A DNA stretch of 64,000 bases from Gammaproteobacteria bacterium (GCA_028824555.1 JAPPDJ010000048.1:78854-142853), one strand, 5' to 3'. Positions 33,978 through 46,288 are shown, numbered from the stretch's first letter. Notes: generated from the letters alone by a model not told the origin. Numbers and translations: made by a program.

Positions 33978-35822
33978 ATGCGGTGGGGTGCCGCCGTGGC
34001 CCTCGCATTGCTCGCCCCCTGGAGCCACGGCGAGGAAGCGACCCACGGCTATTCCTACATCTATGGCCTGACCTACCCGCCGGACTTCCCCCATTTCCGC
34101 TACGTCAATCCCGCCGCACCCAAGGGCGGCGTCTTGCGCACGCCGGGGTTCGACAACTACGACAGCTTCAACCCCATCCTCGATCGCGGCGTCCCGCCCG
34201 CAGGCATCAGCTTCCTCGGTTTCCCGAAGTTCATCTATGACTCCCTGCTCGAGCCCGCCATCGACGAACCGGCGAGCCAATACGGTCGCCTCGCCCACAC
34301 CGTGCGCGTCGCGGGCGACATCATCGAGTTCGAGCTCAGACCCGAAGCCCGTTGGCACGACGGCGAACCCATCACCGCAGCGGACGTCGCCTTCACCTTC
34401 AATGCCGTGCGCGAGCACGGCTCCGTCGAGCTCAAGTCGTCCCTCGCCAGCGTCGTCGCCGCAGAAGCGCCGACATCACGCACAGTGGTCTTCCGCTTGC
34501 AACCGGGCGCCCCAGACGCCGCCACGGTGCCGCTCTTCCTCGGCCGCATGGCGATCTTCCCGGAACACTATTGGCGCGAGCGCGACATCAGCAAGACCGT
34601 CACCGCGCCGCCCCTCGGCAGCGGCCCCTATCGCGTCGGCCGTTTCACTTCCGGGCGCCGGATCGAGTACGACCGAGTGCCGGACTATTGGGGCCGTGAC
34701 CTGCCGGTGAACCGCGGCCGGTACAACTTCGACACGATCGTGTTCGACTACTTCCGCGACGAGCACGTGCGCCGCGAGGCCAAGGCCGCGGGCGTGGTGG
34801 ATGTGGGTCTCGAATCGGTGGCGAAGAACTGGGCCACCCAATACGACAAGCTCCCAGCCGTGCAGGCCGGGCTCCTGAAGAAAGAGCTCGTGCCGCTGAC
34901 GCAGCCGGCGGGCCTATGGTGGGCCATCATCTGGAATCTGCGCCAGCCAAGGTTCCAGGACCTGCGCGTTCGCCAGGCGCTCGCCCGCCTCTACGACTTC
35001 GCCTACATCAACGACACCCTCTCCTACGGCTTCTACCTCCCCGGTCGGAGTGTGTTCCAGAACTCGCCCATGGCAGCGGTGGGGTTGCCGAACGAACGCG
35101 AACTGGAACTCCTCACGCCATTTCGCGCGGAACTCCCGCCCGAGGTGTTCGGCGAAGCATTTCAGCCCAGACGCAACGACGGCCCAGGCCCGAGCCGCAA
35201 TGCCATCGCCGACGCACTGGCCCTGTTCCGGGCTGCCGGCTGGCAGCTCGAAGACGGCAGCCTTCGCAGCGCGGCCACTGGCGAAGCGTTCCACATCGAC
35301 TTCGTGGTCATCTCCACCGGCCTCGTGCGAACCCTGCAGCCCTATCTCGCCACCCTCGAGCGGGTCGGCATCACCGCCACCGCCCGCGCGCCAGAGCTCT
35401 CGCACTGGTTCCACCGCATGAGAACGCGCAAGTTCGACGCGGCTCAACGCAGCTTCGAGCCAGCGCATGCGCCGGGCCTGCAACTGCGCAACTGGTTCGC
35501 TTCGGCCAGCGCCGACATGGAGTACGGCGGCAACTGGGGCGGCATCCGCCACGCCGGCGTCGATTCCCTGATCGACCACGTCATCAAGGCCCGCACCAAG
35601 GACGACTTCCTGGCCGCCACCCGCGCCTTGGACCGTGTCCTGATCTGGAGCCACTACTTCCTCCCCCGCTTCTCCAGCCCCGGCTACCGCCTGGTCCACT
35701 GGGACCGCTTCGGCCGCCCCGAGCACGAACCGCTAGAACGCATCGCCTACCTCGACACGTGGTGGTGGGACAAGGACAAATCCGCCGCCGTGGACGAAGG
35801 GATGACAAGGCTGGGCCTTTGA
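33978..35822 (+). CDS. Extracellular solute-binding protein family 5, YejA-type
   Basis: 614 residues. The signal peptide MRWGAAVALALLAPWSHG precedes the mature protein. HGYSYIYGLTYPPDFPHF, then NPAAPKGGVLR and FDNYDSFNPIL identify the SBP5 branch related to YejA, and ARWHDGEPITAADVAFTFNAV is the SBP5 signature. YejA-type proteins deliver peptides (for example microcin C) to ABC importers. The usual permease and ATPase genes (yejB, yejE, yejF) are not adjacent, so the system is either orphaned or encoded elsewhere. Confidence 0.92.
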   Translation: MRWGAAVALALLAPWSHGEEATHGYSYIYGLTYPPDFPHFRYVNPAAPKGGVLRTPGFDNYDSFNPILDRGVPPAGISFLGFPKFIYDSLLEPAIDEPASQYGRLAHTVRVAGDIIEFELRPEARWHDGEPITAADVAFTFNAVREHGSVELKSSLASVVAAEAPTSRTVVFRLQPGAPDAATVPLFLGRMAIFPEHYWRERDISKTVTAPPLGSGPYRVGRFTSGRRIEYDRVPDYWGRDLPVNRGRYNFDTIVFDYFRDEHVRREAKAAGVVDVGLESVAKNWATQYDKLPAVQAGLLKKELVPLTQPAGLWWAIIWNLRQPRFQDLRVRQALARLYDFAYINDTLSYGFYLPGRSVFQNSPMAAVGLPNERELELLTPFRAELPPEVFGEAFQPRRNDGPGPSRNAIADALALFRAAGWQLEDGSLRSAATGEAFHIDFVVISTGLVRTLQPYLATLERVGITATARAPELSHWFHRMRTRKFDAAQRSFEPAHAPGLQLRNWFASASADMEYGGNWGGIRHAGVDSLIDHVIKARTKDDFLAATRALDRVLIWSHYFLPRFSSPGYRLVHWDRFGRPEHEPLERIAYLDTWWWDKDKSAAVDEGMTRLGL

Positions 35823-35849
35823 GCGCGCGTTCGCAGCTTGGCCGTGAAC

Positions 35850-35902
35850 GGGCCTTCGGAGGGAAGGCATTCTGCCTTCCCTAGCGCGCCGTCCGGCGCG
35901 CC
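35850..35902. repeat. Repeat B4, B-type hairpin
   Basis: GGGCCTTCGGAGGGAAGGCATTCTGCC... forms a hairpin (AGGGAAGGCA with TGCCTTCCCT) followed by a GGCGCGCC palindrome. It lies directly after the YejA-type stop codon. Confidence 0.75.
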
Positions 35903-35932
35903 GAACGACCCTTCCGACCAAAACGCCTGTCT

Positions 35933-35983
35933 AGCCCGAGCTCGCGACTTTAGCTTCGGCGTCGCTTCGCTCGGGCTTTTTTT
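35933..35983 (+). terminator. Terminator after the YejA-type gene
   Basis: AGCCCGAGC (35933-35941) pairs with GCTCGGGCT (35969-35977), and an inner GCGAC/GTCGC stem extends the hairpin. Seven T follow (35977-35983). The stop codon of the convergent unknown gene (35950-35952) lies within the hairpin, so the two genes share their ends. Confidence 0.88.
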
Positions 35984-38259
35984 GGGCACACCGCCGGACA
36001 GGCGGTGGCCATGATGGGGGAGCGGGAGAGCCAGCGTTCCAGGTAGTTGAGCGAGGCGGTATAGTCGCCAGCGAGGAAGGTGCTTTGGGCTGCGCGCCAG
36101 AAGATGGATGCCTCCATGGAGGGCGGGTAGACCTCTTTCGCCACATCAAGAAGGCGCTCGTAGATGCGTGTGGCGGCGGCGTGATTGCCGCGGCCGCCCT
36201 CGATCGAGGCGGCGTGCATGTGCAGTTGCACGACGTGCGCCAAGGTGTAAAGGGGCAGCCGCTTCGACCGCCGAAGTTCCGGGGCCAGCACATCGAGTCC
36301 TTCCTCAATGCGATCGTCGAGCATATGTTGCTGAGCCGCTGCCATGCGCTTGTAGGCGCTGGCCGGGCCGAGGCGTCCCCGTTTAGCTGCTCTTGGCCAG
36401 TATTCTGGGAGGGGCTTTAGCGGCACCAACGCACAGACGAGTGGGCAGGCTTCGTCGAGGATGCCGATCCGGCCGAGGCCCTCCTCCAACAGTCTGAGCG
36501 CGCCGGCGTCGTCGCCGCGTTCTCGGTGCTCTCGCGCCAGCAAGGCGAGTTCCTCCAAGGTGTAGCCGGTGGAGGGCCCGGCGTCGGGTCGCGATTTGGC
36601 GCCCATGGGGAACGGTGCTTCGGTCCTGAAAGCGGACTCGGGAAATGCCGATGCGCGCGGGCCTAACTTCGGCATTCGGGGTGCGCCCATGGGTCGCGAG
36701 ATGTCGCTCTGCATGTCACGGAAGATCCGTTCCATGAGCACGGGGTCGAGGCCCGGCATTCCCAGGGGCATGTTGTCCGGCAGTACAGTGGGGGCGGCCT
36801 TTGCCGGCGGTGGGTTCGGGACGAAGTCGCCGGGACGCAGGGCGAACAGGGGATCGTCCTCGTCGTTGCTGCGCCCTGCCGTGCCGGAGCCGGATGGAGC
36901 GATCCGCTGCGCCGTCAGCGCCATTGGCCCATGCGATGGCCGGGACGGCCGCGTGACGATCTCCTCTGCGGTGGCTACACGGTGCTCGAAGTCCTCCGCG
37001 CCCAGCGCGGGTGGTTCGTCAGCGACTTCCTCGCGGTAGATCACTGCCATGATGCGACGCAGTTCGTCGTACTGCTCGTCCACCGCGCCGGTCAGGCGCA
37101 CCGTTCGGTTCTCGGTCTCCAGGAGGTGGGGCGCGATGGCCGCGCTGGTGGATTGACCGAGTTCCTCGAGCAACTGTGTCCACGCCACGGCGGCGTCGCT
37201 TTCGCGGGAAGCGCTGTAGAGGTTGGCAACCGCACTCACTACCGTCGCGAAGTCGTGCTTCGGCAGCCCTTCGCTTGGCGCTTCGTCGTCGCCGCCTGAC
37301 TGGCCGGAGAGCCCGCCGATCAATGCCACGGCACCGAAGGCTCTGCGCGCGCGGGCCCGGGCGATGAGCTCTCGGCGGGTGATGGCGCCGCCCTGAACCG
37401 CTTGCCGCCAGTTGCGATAGGGCGTGGCCATGCGTTGGCTGAAGGACCCGTAGTGGTCGTCCAGGGCATCCACGAATTGCTGCTCGAGGGAGCGGATGCG
37501 ACGGCCATGCTCGAGCATGGGGTCGTCGCGTGCCGGCAGCCGTTTCAGCTCCACCACGCCAGCGCCGTTCACGCTTACATGTCCCGCGAAGGACTCCGGC
37601 GCGAAGTCGCGCACGAAGCGCACTTCGGCGAGGGCGCGGAGGCGATGCCGGTCCTTAACTGGCAGGTTCGCCCGCACCCAATCGGCCATGTCGCGCGCAA
37701 GCTCGCCGGCGGGCCCGGCGAAGGTGTCGACAGCGGCGACAGTCGTGCCGTCCGCTTCGGCGACGGAACCGTGGGCTCTCGGCTGCAGCACCGGTGAAGA
37801 CTCGTAAACGCCGGCAATCCAAGGCCTGCCACTCGCGTCCTGCACCCATGCACGAAAGGCGATGCCGTCGCTGTCCGAGCGCAGGATGGCACCGGAGACG
37901 ATCACATCGAAGGCATGGCTCGCCCGCGGTGTCACCCGCACCGCGCCCCAGGGCGCCTCCCTTCGTTCCACTGCGGCTTCGAGCGCGGCCTTGATGCGTT
38001 CGGCGGTGTAGAGGCTCTCGGCGCGGCGGATTTCCGGCCACACTTCGCCCGCCGTTGTGGCTTCATCGAAGGGCGCCGCAAGTGGGCTTGTCGAGGGCGG
38101 CTCGTGGAGCACGCGGCAGGCTTCGCTGCCGGCATCGCAAGGGGCGAACACGGCGACACCGATGTCGAGGGCGGGTTCGAGGGTCGACGATTCCGTCGCG
38201 TGGGCCGTGCATGTCGTGACCAAAGCGGCGAGCGCAGTCAGAAGGGGCGATGCATGCAT
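35950..38259 (-). CDS. Large exported TPR-like protein of unknown function
   Basis: 769 residues. It has a signal peptide (~1-20, ending AHA) and an N-terminal block of ~120 residues. The middle is helical with poly-charged stretches, and residues ~380-520 are low complexity and proline-rich. The C-terminal ~220 residues look like TPR/solenoid helices (YTLEELALLAREHRERGD with DAGALRLLEEGL; GNHAAATRIYERLLDVAKE). It starts 59 bases after the MtfA gene on the same strand. I do not recognise the family; a periplasmic scaffold is a guess. Confidence 0.65.
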   Translation of the reverse strand: MHASPLLTALAALVTTCTAHATESSTLEPALDIGVAVFAPCDAGSEACRVLHEPPSTSPLAAPFDEATTAGEVWPEIRRAESLYTAERIKAALEAAVERREAPWGAVRVTPRASHAFDVIVSGAILRSDSDGIAFRAWVQDASGRPWIAGVYESSPVLQPRAHGSVAEADGTTVAAVDTFAGPAGELARDMADWVRANLPVKDRHRLRALAEVRFVRDFAPESFAGHVSVNGAGVVELKRLPARDDPMLEHGRRIRSLEQQFVDALDDHYGSFSQRMATPYRNWRQAVQGGAITRRELIARARARRAFGAVALIGGLSGQSGGDDEAPSEGLPKHDFATVVSAVANLYSASRESDAAVAWTQLLEELGQSTSAAIAPHLLETENRTVRLTGAVDEQYDELRRIMAVIYREEVADEPPALGAEDFEHRVATAEEIVTRPSRPSHGPMALTAQRIAPSGSGTAGRSNDEDDPLFALRPGDFVPNPPPAKAAPTVLPDNMPLGMPGLDPVLMERIFRDMQSDISRPMGAPRMPKLGPRASAFPESAFRTEAPFPMGAKSRPDAGPSTGYTLEELALLAREHRERGDDAGALRLLEEGLGRIGILDEACPLVCALVPLKPLPEYWPRAAKRGRLGPASAYKRMAAAQQHMLDDRIEEGLDVLAPELRRSKRLPLYTLAHVVQLHMHAASIEGGRGNHAAATRIYERLLDVAKEVYPPSMEASIFWRAAQSTFLAGDYTASLNYLERWLSRSPIMATACPAVCPKKARAKRRRS

Positions 38260-38318
38260 CGCCGCCACAAGCGCGGCCGGGAACCTCCGTGGAGGCGACG
38301 CCCGGTCTCGTCGTCCGA

Positions 38319-39167
38319 TCACTGGTCCGGCTCGGGAGGAATCCAGTCCGCGAAATGCCGCGTGTCCTCGCGGAAGAATGCGCAGAACTGCTCGAACACC
38401 GCCGGCAGGTTCTCCGCCAGGAACTCGGGTGCGTGGAAGAAATACTCCACACATACGGCGAAGAACTCCGCCGGATTGGTGGTGGCATAGTCGTCGATGA
38501 CGGTGGACGCGACCCGCCCTTCCGAGACGGCGCGCTGGCTCTCCTCCACCATTCTCGTGTAGGCACCGCGCAGCGCCAGTTGCCAGTGCGTCGGGTTCAT
38601 CTCTGGATGCAGAACCGGCACGCCGTTCTGCGAGCCGCTGGCCTCGTCGAGCTTGTGGGCAAACTCGTGCATCACCACGTTGCTGGTGCCGAGTTCCTGC
38701 CTCGGCTGGGCCTCGGACCAAGCCAGCACCACCGCGCCCTGCTCCATCGACTCGCCGTCGAGTTCCTCGTAACCGGAGTGGACGATGCCTAGTTCGTCCT
38801 CTTCCTCGCGTTCGGCGACGAAGGAGCCGGGATAGACAATGATGGTGCGGAACGGCGCGAATTGATCGAGTTCCATGTGCAGCACCAGCCGACACGCCTG
38901 CGCCGCAATCGAAACGGACACGGAGGGATGGATGAGAAATCCCTGCGCCCCGAAGAAGCGCTTTTCAAGCAGAAAGCGGGTGGATAGATCGCGCAGCCGG
39001 CCCTTGGCCGCATCGCTCATGTTGTCGAACACCGGCGAGGCGGCCATCACCTGCCGCCAGATGTCGTCGTCGATGGCAAGTCGCGCCAGCCGCCGCGCCT
39101 GACGCCCCTCGTGCCAGCTCCGAATCTGGTCGAGAACCGCCAACGGCGCGCCTGCGATCCGCGTCAC
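38319..39167 (-). CDS. mtfA: MtfA-like zinc metallopeptidase (M90)
   Basis: 282 residues (E. coli MtfA has 265). HEFAHKLDE is the zinc-binding HExxH helix, with the third ligand expected in the NPAEFFAVCVEYFF Glu. LVLHMELDQFAPFRTIIVYPGSF is the conserved central strand. MtfA binds the Mlc repressor in enterobacteria and has aminopeptidase activity; whether Mlc exists here is unknown. The GTG at 39167 has GGGAGG upstream. An in-frame ATG further upstream lies inside the monooxygenase gene and is rejected. Confidence 0.9.
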   Translation of the reverse strand: MTRIAGAPLAVLDQIRSWHEGRQARRLARLAIDDDIWRQVMAASPVFDNMSDAAKGRLRDLSTRFLLEKRFFGAQGFLIHPSVSVSIAAQACRLVLHMELDQFAPFRTIIVYPGSFVAEREEEDELGIVHSGYEELDGESMEQGAVVLAWSEAQPRQELGTSNVVMHEFAHKLDEASGSQNGVPVLHPEMNPTHWQLALRGAYTRMVEESQRAVSEGRVASTVIDDYATTNPAEFFAVCVEYFFHAPEFLAENLPAVFEQFCAFFREDTRHFADWIPPEPDQ

Positions 39168-39240
39168 CTCGTCTGCGCCTCCCTTGGTTCGAGCCTTCTC
39201 GCTTGCGGTTGCGATTCGATGGCACTCCCGATTGGTTGCC

Positions 39241-41058
<1,818 letters not shown>

Positions 41059-41397
41059 GAACCCCTCCCTCTCATGCACCAAACCCGGCCTTTGTGCAGG
41101 CCGAAAGTTGCAACTACGCCAAACCCGCAAATGTAGCCGCCCCCACGCGCCAAAAGCAAGGCACGCTGCCAGACGGGCATCGCATGCGTTGCCCCTACGG
41201 AAGGATGGCGGTGATGCCCGGACCGTAGGGCCGACGCTTGCGTCGCCCTTCTTCGGATGGCCCTCTTCGTCCAACAGCGCGGTGCCAGTGCATGAAGGGA
41301 CGATCTTCGCAGGCAGGGCAATCTGGCTTCCCTGCCGACAGGCGCCCTTTTCACCCGGCGTAGAATTGTCCCGTGCAGCGGGTTAGGGGAGGCGGGC

Positions 41398-42657
41398 TTG
41401 TCGCAGGAGTTGCTGGATCGTCGAAATCAGGTGTTTGGGTCGGGCTCGGCGCTGTTCTACACCTCGCCGCTCACCATTGTTCGAGGCGAAGGGGTGTCGC
41501 TCTTCGATGCCGATGGGCGGCGCTACGTGGACATGTACAACAACGTGCCGTGCGTTGGGCATTGCCATCCGCATGTGGTGGAGGCGGTGTCGCGACAGGT
41601 GGCGACACTCAATGTCCACAGCCGGTATTTGCATGAGTCCATTCTGGAATACGGCGAGCGGCTCACCGGGCTGCACGCCGACGGCATCGACTCGGTGGTG
41701 TTCAGTTGCACCGGCACGGAGGCGAATGAAGTTGCGCTGATGACGGCGCGGATCGTCACCGAGGGTCGCGGCATTGTTTGCACCGACGCTGCCTATCACG
41801 GCAACAGCGTCGCGGTGCGGCAGCTTGCGAGGCCCCAAGACCCGCACGGGGAAGTGCGCTCGATTCCGTTCCCTGAGCTGTTGCGCTGCCCGGCCAACGA
41901 TCCGTTGACCTACTACCTCGACCGCCTGCGCGAAACCATCGCCGGCTTCGAGCGCGATGGCATCCCCTTTGCCGGAATGCTGGTGTGCCCGCTGCTCGCC
42001 AACGAAGGGCTGCCCAACATCCCGCCAGGTTTCATGGCGGAGGCCGCCAAGTTGGTGCGCGAGGCCGGCGGCGTGGTGGTGGCGGATGAAGTGCAATCGG
42101 GGCTTTGCCGTGCCGGCCGTTGGTGGGGCTACGAGGTGAGCGGCTTCACGCCGGACATCGTCAGCATGGGCAAGCCCCTGGGGGCCGGCGTGCCGCTTGC
42201 CGCAACGGCGGCGTCGCGGGGCCACATCGAGGCGTTCCGCAAGGCGACCCGCTACTTCAACACCTTCGCATCGAGTCCCTTGCAGGCGGCCGCCGGCAAC
42301 GCGGTGCTCGACGTGATCGAGGGCGAGGGCTTGCGCGATCGGGCCGCAGCGGTGGGCGAGGCCATGCGAACGCGGCTGAGGGAGATGGCCGCTGGCGACG
42401 AGCGCATGGCGGACGTGCGGGGCCACGGCTTGTTCGTGGCCGTGGAGTGGGTGAAGGATGCCGCGAGCATGGAGCCGGATCGGGCCGGAGCCGGCGTGGT
42501 CGTCAATGCACTCAAGGATCGGGGTTTCCTGATTGGCGCCGCCGGCGCCTTTGGCAATGTGCTGAAGATTCGCCCGCCGCTGGTCTTCTCCGCCGCCGAT
42601 GCCGACGCGTTCCTCGGCGCCTTCGAGGAGGTCGTGAGTTCGGTGGCAGCCGCCTAA
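41398..42657 (+). CDS. Class III aminotransferase-fold PLP enzyme
   Basis: 419 residues starting at TTG with AGGGGAGG upstream. LFDADGRRYVDMYNN and GHCHP are typical of the family. FSCTGTEANEVALM binds PLP phosphate, VVADEVQSGLCRAG carries the Asp, and SMGKPLGAGVPLA the Schiff-base Lys. The gene is followed after 12 bases by an aminoglycoside-phosphotransferase-like kinase. That pair, rather than the sequence alone, suggests the AGXT2L-type phospho-lyase branch, which acts on phosphorylated amino alcohols such as phosphoethanolamine or 5-phosphohydroxylysine. Confidence 0.9.
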   Translation: MSQELLDRRNQVFGSGSALFYTSPLTIVRGEGVSLFDADGRRYVDMYNNVPCVGHCHPHVVEAVSRQVATLNVHSRYLHESILEYGERLTGLHADGIDSVVFSCTGTEANEVALMTARIVTEGRGIVCTDAAYHGNSVAVRQLARPQDPHGEVRSIPFPELLRCPANDPLTYYLDRLRETIAGFERDGIPFAGMLVCPLLANEGLPNIPPGFMAEAAKLVREAGGVVVADEVQSGLCRAGRWWGYEVSGFTPDIVSMGKPLGAGVPLAATAASRGHIEAFRKATRYFNTFASSPLQAAAGNAVLDVIEGEGLRDRAAAVGEAMRTRLREMAAGDERMADVRGHGLFVAVEWVKDAASMEPDRAGAGVVVNALKDRGFLIGAAGAFGNVLKIRPPLVFSAADADAFLGAFEEVVSSVAAA

Positions 42658-42669
42658 GCTTTTAGGTCC

Positions 42670-43620
42670 GTGGTAGCTGAACCCGTGCCGGATGCGGCAC
42701 TGCTGACTGCCGCCCACGAGGCGGTGGCGCACTGGCCGCTTGCGGTGCGCGATCTCAAGCTGGTGTCGCGTTCCGAGAACTACGCCTTTCGGGTCGAAGA
42801 CGAACGGGGTCGCCTGTTCGTGTTGCGCCTGCATCGTCCTGGCTACCACACATTCGAGGAACTGGTATCGGAACAGACGTGGACGGCGGCGCTGCGCGAG
42901 GCTGGCATCGACGTGCCGGTCCCAGTCCTCGCGCGCAGCGGCCAAGGCTATGCGACGGCATTCGTCGGCGACGAACAACGCTACGCCGGAATGCTGGAAT
43001 GGGTCCCGGGCGACACCCTAGGCGACCGAATGGACGGTGCCGAGCCCAAGTTCATCGACGACTGCTACGCCCGCATCGGCGAGGTGATGGCGGCGCTGCA
43101 CACCCAAGCGTCGGAGTGGCGGGTTCCGGATGGCTTCGCCCGCCACGCCTTCGACGCCGGCGGACTGATGGGTGTCGGCGGCGGGACGCCCTTCTGGGGG
43201 CGGTTCTGGGAATCGCACCTTCTCACGGCCCCTGACCGCTCCATGCTTGCCGATCTTCGCGACCGCATCGGCCCCGTGCTGGCGAGCTTGGTCCGCACGC
43301 CAGCCAACTACGGCATGATCCACGCCGACTTGCACCCCCAAAACGTCGTCGTCAGCGGCAAGCGCCTGCACGTGATCGACTTCGACGACGCCGGCTTCGG
43401 CTGGCACGCATATGACTTTGCCGTCTGCCTCGGCGCACATGGCAGGGACGACTTCGCTCGCCGGCAGGCCGCGTTTCTGAACGGCTACCGTCACGTCCGC
43501 GAGCCCGACGAACGCATGGTGGCGCTGGTTCCGTTGTTTCTCCTCATCCGCTCCCTCGCCTCCATAGGCTGGATCACCGCCCGCCCCGACCTTGCCCGCC
43601 CTGGCATGGCCACGGGATAG
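42670..43620 (+). CDS. APH-type phosphotransferase, hydroxylysine/choline kinase-like
   Basis: 316 residues from a GTG. The nucleotide loop and Lys region ([23 protein letters not shown]) are followed by [12 protein letters not shown]. The Brenner motif [13 protein letters not shown] and [17 protein letters not shown] are complete. It phosphorylates a small hydroxylated substrate with ATP. Because an AGXT2L-type PLP enzyme lies directly upstream, a kinase acting on hydroxylysine or a similar amino alcohol is the best guess. A homoserine-kinase-like or fructosamine-kinase-like role is also possible. Confidence 0.88.
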   Translation: MVAEPVPDAALLTAAHEAVAHWPLAVRDLKLVSRSENYAFRVEDERGRLFVLRLHRPGYHTFEELVSEQTWTAALREAGIDVPVPVLARSGQGYATAFVGDEQRYAGMLEWVPGDTLGDRMDGAEPKFIDDCYARIGEVMAALHTQASEWRVPDGFARHAFDAGGLMGVGGGTPFWGRFWESHLLTAPDRSMLADLRDRIGPVLASLVRTPANYGMIHADLHPQNVVVSGKRLHVIDFDDAGFGWHAYDFAVCLGAHGRDDFARRQAAFLNGYRHVREPDERMVALVPLFLLIRSLASIGWITARPDLARPGMATG

Positions 43621-43799
43621 ATGGCTTGGGTGCGCAGCAATGCCGAGACGATGCTTGCCCGGGCGAACCTCTGACCCGCGCCCGCGCGATCTCCGATCGC
43701 CCTGCTTCCAAGGTCCCTTGCGCTGTCAGCGACACACCGCTGCGGAGAAGAGCGCTGCGCCTTGGCTATGATGGGTGCGAAGATGAACGAACGGCTGCC

Positions 43800-45854
43800 A
43801 TGAACCACCTTGCCGGCGAGACCAGCCCGTATCTTGCGCAACATGCCGACAATCCGGTCGATTGGCACCCTTGGGGCGAACCGGCACTCGCTCTCGCCCG
43901 CACCGAGGGCCGTCCCATCCTCCTCTCCATCGGCTACTCCGCGTGTCATTGGTGCCATGTGATGGCACACGAGTCCTTCGAGCACGAGGCGACGGCGAAG
44001 GTGATGAACGAGCGCTTCGTCAACATCAAGGTGGATCGGGAGGAACGGCCCGATCTCGACCGCGCCTATCAACTCGCACACCACCTGCTCACGCGCCAGA
44101 GTGGCGGCTGGCCCCTCACCGCCTTCCTCGATCCAGAGACGTTGCTGCCGTTCTTCACCGGCACCTACTTCCCGCGCACGCCCCGCCACGGCCTGCCTGG
44201 CTTCGTTGATGTGCTGATCCGCATCTCGGACGCCTGGGGCGAGCGCACCGAGGACATCCGCGAACAGGGCGACAAGCTGCGCGACATCGTGCAGCAGCTC
44301 GACGACGCCAAGGCGGAATCGAAACTGGCCGACGCTGCGCTGCTCCGGGCGGGGCGAGAGCAGCTAGGCAAGCTCTATGACCCAGACGGCGGCGGCTTCG
44401 GCAACGCGCCCAAGTTCCCCATGCCGGGGGCGGTGGAACGGCTGCTGCGACACTGGCAGCGCGGTCGCGCAAGCGGCGGCCAGCCCGATCGCGAAGCCCT
44501 CGACATGGTGATGACCACCCTGACGAAAATGGCGCGAGGCGGCATCTTCGACCACCTCGGCGGTGGCTTCTGCCGCTATTCCACCGACCGCGAGTGGATG
44601 ATTCCGCACTTCGAGAAGATGCTCTGCGACAACGGCTCGCTGCTCGCGCTCTATGCGGACGCCATGGCAGTGGCGCCCGATGCGCTGTTCGAGGGAGCGC
44701 TCGGCGACACGGCCGGCTGGATGATGCGCGAGATGCAGCACCCGAGCGGCGGCTACTACGCCGCCCTCGATGCCGACAGCGACGGCGGCGAGGGCCGGCA
44801 TTACGTTTGGCGACGGCATGAGGTGAAGCGGCTCCTCACCGAGGACGAATACCTGGTGGTGGAAACTCTCTACGGCCTCGACCGCCCGGCCAATTTCGAG
44901 GGCAAGTGGCACCTGCACCGGCGCGACTCGTGGCGTTCGGTGGCGGAGCGGCTGTATCTCGATGCCGAAGCCGCCGCCCTACTCTTGGCGAGCGCCCGCG
45001 CCAAGCTGTTCGACCACCGCAGCGAGCGACCCCGACCCGCCCGCGACGAGAAAGTGCTTGCGGCGTGGAATGGCCTCGCGATTCACGGCATGGTGCAGGC
45101 GGCTTTGCGGCTCTCGGAACCGGCGTGGATCGACTCGGCCGCAACGGCCGCAGCCTTCGTGCGCGAACGCATGGTGCAGGACGAACGCCTGATGGCGAGC
45201 TGGACCGGCGGCACGGCAAGGCACCCCGCCTACCTCGACGACTACGCCAACATGCTGCGCGGCGTGCTGGCGCTCTTGGAAGCACGCTGGGACGATGCCG
45301 ACTTCGCCTTCGCCCGGCTGCTGGCGGACGGCTTGCTGACGCTCTTCCTGGATGAGGAGGCGGGCGGTTTCTGGTTCACGGCACACGACCACGAGGAACT
45401 CATCCACCGCCCGAAGCCCGTGCTGGACGACGCCCTGCCACCAGGCAATGCCATCGCCGTGCGCGCACTCGTGGCCTTCGGGCATCTCACCGCAGAGTCG
45501 CGCTACCTCGACGCGGCGCACGCAACCCTCGACTGGGCCCGAGGTTTCGCAGAACGCCAGCCAGCGGCCCACTCGGCCTTGCTAACCGCCACCGAAGAAG
45601 CCACCGAACCCGGCGAAACGGTGATCCTGCGGGGCCCGTCGAACTTGATCCAGCCCTGGCTAGAAGCTGCAAGAGACGGCTACCAGCCCACGAGAAGGGT
45701 TTACGCCATCCCCTACGACAGCCAAGCGCCGTCGTACCTACCCCGCCTCGTCACCGCAGAAGCCCGGGCACGAGTAACGGCGTTTGTGTGCCGCGACCTC
45801 GTGTGCTCCCCCCCGATCGGCGAACTCGACGACTTCCCGAGCGCCTTGACGTAG
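43800..45854 (+). CDS. Thioredoxin-domain protein of the YyaL/SPATA20 (DUF255) family
   Basis: 684 residues. It starts [21 protein letters not shown], the hallmark of the family, then [10 protein letters not shown] with the CxxC active site. [15 protein letters not shown] and [12 protein letters not shown] follow. The (alpha/alpha)6 domain downstream has [18 protein letters not shown] and [11 protein letters not shown] motifs. Such proteins occur in bacteria and animals; the activity is not settled. The ATG at 43800 is chosen because it gives the standard N-terminus. Confidence 0.92.
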   Translation: MNHLAGETSPYLAQHADNPVDWHPWGEPALALARTEGRPILLSIGYSACHWCHVMAHESFEHEATAKVMNERFVNIKVDREERPDLDRAYQLAHHLLTRQSGGWPLTAFLDPETLLPFFTGTYFPRTPRHGLPGFVDVLIRISDAWGERTEDIREQGDKLRDIVQQLDDAKAESKLADAALLRAGREQLGKLYDPDGGGFGNAPKFPMPGAVERLLRHWQRGRASGGQPDREALDMVMTTLTKMARGGIFDHLGGGFCRYSTDREWMIPHFEKMLCDNGSLLALYADAMAVAPDALFEGALGDTAGWMMREMQHPSGGYYAALDADSDGGEGRHYVWRRHEVKRLLTEDEYLVVETLYGLDRPANFEGKWHLHRRDSWRSVAERLYLDAEAAALLLASARAKLFDHRSERPRPARDEKVLAAWNGLAIHGMVQAALRLSEPAWIDSAATAAAFVRERMVQDERLMASWTGGTARHPAYLDDYANMLRGVLALLEARWDDADFAFARLLADGLLTLFLDEEAGGFWFTAHDHEELIHRPKPVLDDALPPGNAIAVRALVAFGHLTAESRYLDAAHATLDWARGFAERQPAAHSALLTATEEATEPGETVILRGPSNLIQPWLEAARDGYQPTRRVYAIPYDSQAPSYLPRLVTAEARARVTAFVCRDLVCSPPIGELDDFPSALT

Positions 45855-45914
45855 CCCACCCGCCAACGCTAGCAGCTGGTCGGACTTTGCCGCGAAGCGG
45901 CGAAATGCGAGGCT

Positions 45915-46000
45915 GCTAGCCGTAGCCGCGAGCGAACGCCAGCACGAAGGCCAGCAGTTGCGCAAGCGAACTGCCAACGCGCCCTTCAGGGCGCGCTAGT
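45915..46000. repeat. Repeat E copy 2 joined to an A-type interior fragment
   Basis: 45915-45957 matches 9585-9627 at 38 of 43 positions. The next ~43 bases (GCGCAAGCGAACTGCCAACG, then CGCGCCCTTCAGGGCGCG) match the interior of A1 and A3. The 45855-46288 space (434 bp) holds only this and C2; there is no gene. Confidence 0.7.
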
Positions 46001-46069
46001 AGGAGCCGGCGCCGTAGGAAACCGCGAAACAGGCGATCGGATGCGTTTGGCCTCTAGCGTCGCCGTCCT

Positions 46070-46183
46070 CTGGAGGGAGGGCGTCCCGCCCTCCATCGCG
46101 CCCGCGAGGGCGCGCATCCTTGTAGTGCAGCGAGTGTTCTGCGCGCCTTGCGGCGCGGTGGAGGGCGGGACGCCCTCCCTCCG
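46070..46183. repeat. Repeat C2, MITE-like palindromic element
   Basis: About 113 bp with ends CTGGAGGGAGGGCGTCCCGC and a near-complement. The reverse complement matches C1 along its length. Where C1 has GTCTCGC/GCGAGAC, C2 has GTCCCGC/GCGGGAC, a paired change. Confidence 0.82.
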
Positions 46184-46288
46184 AGAGCTCGCCAATGCCC
46201 GCTAGCGCCGCCAAGCGCGCAAGCGCGAACACGCTGTGGGCTCCGACGACGAACCAACAGGCAGTTGCGCGTTCGCGTGTTCACCGGA

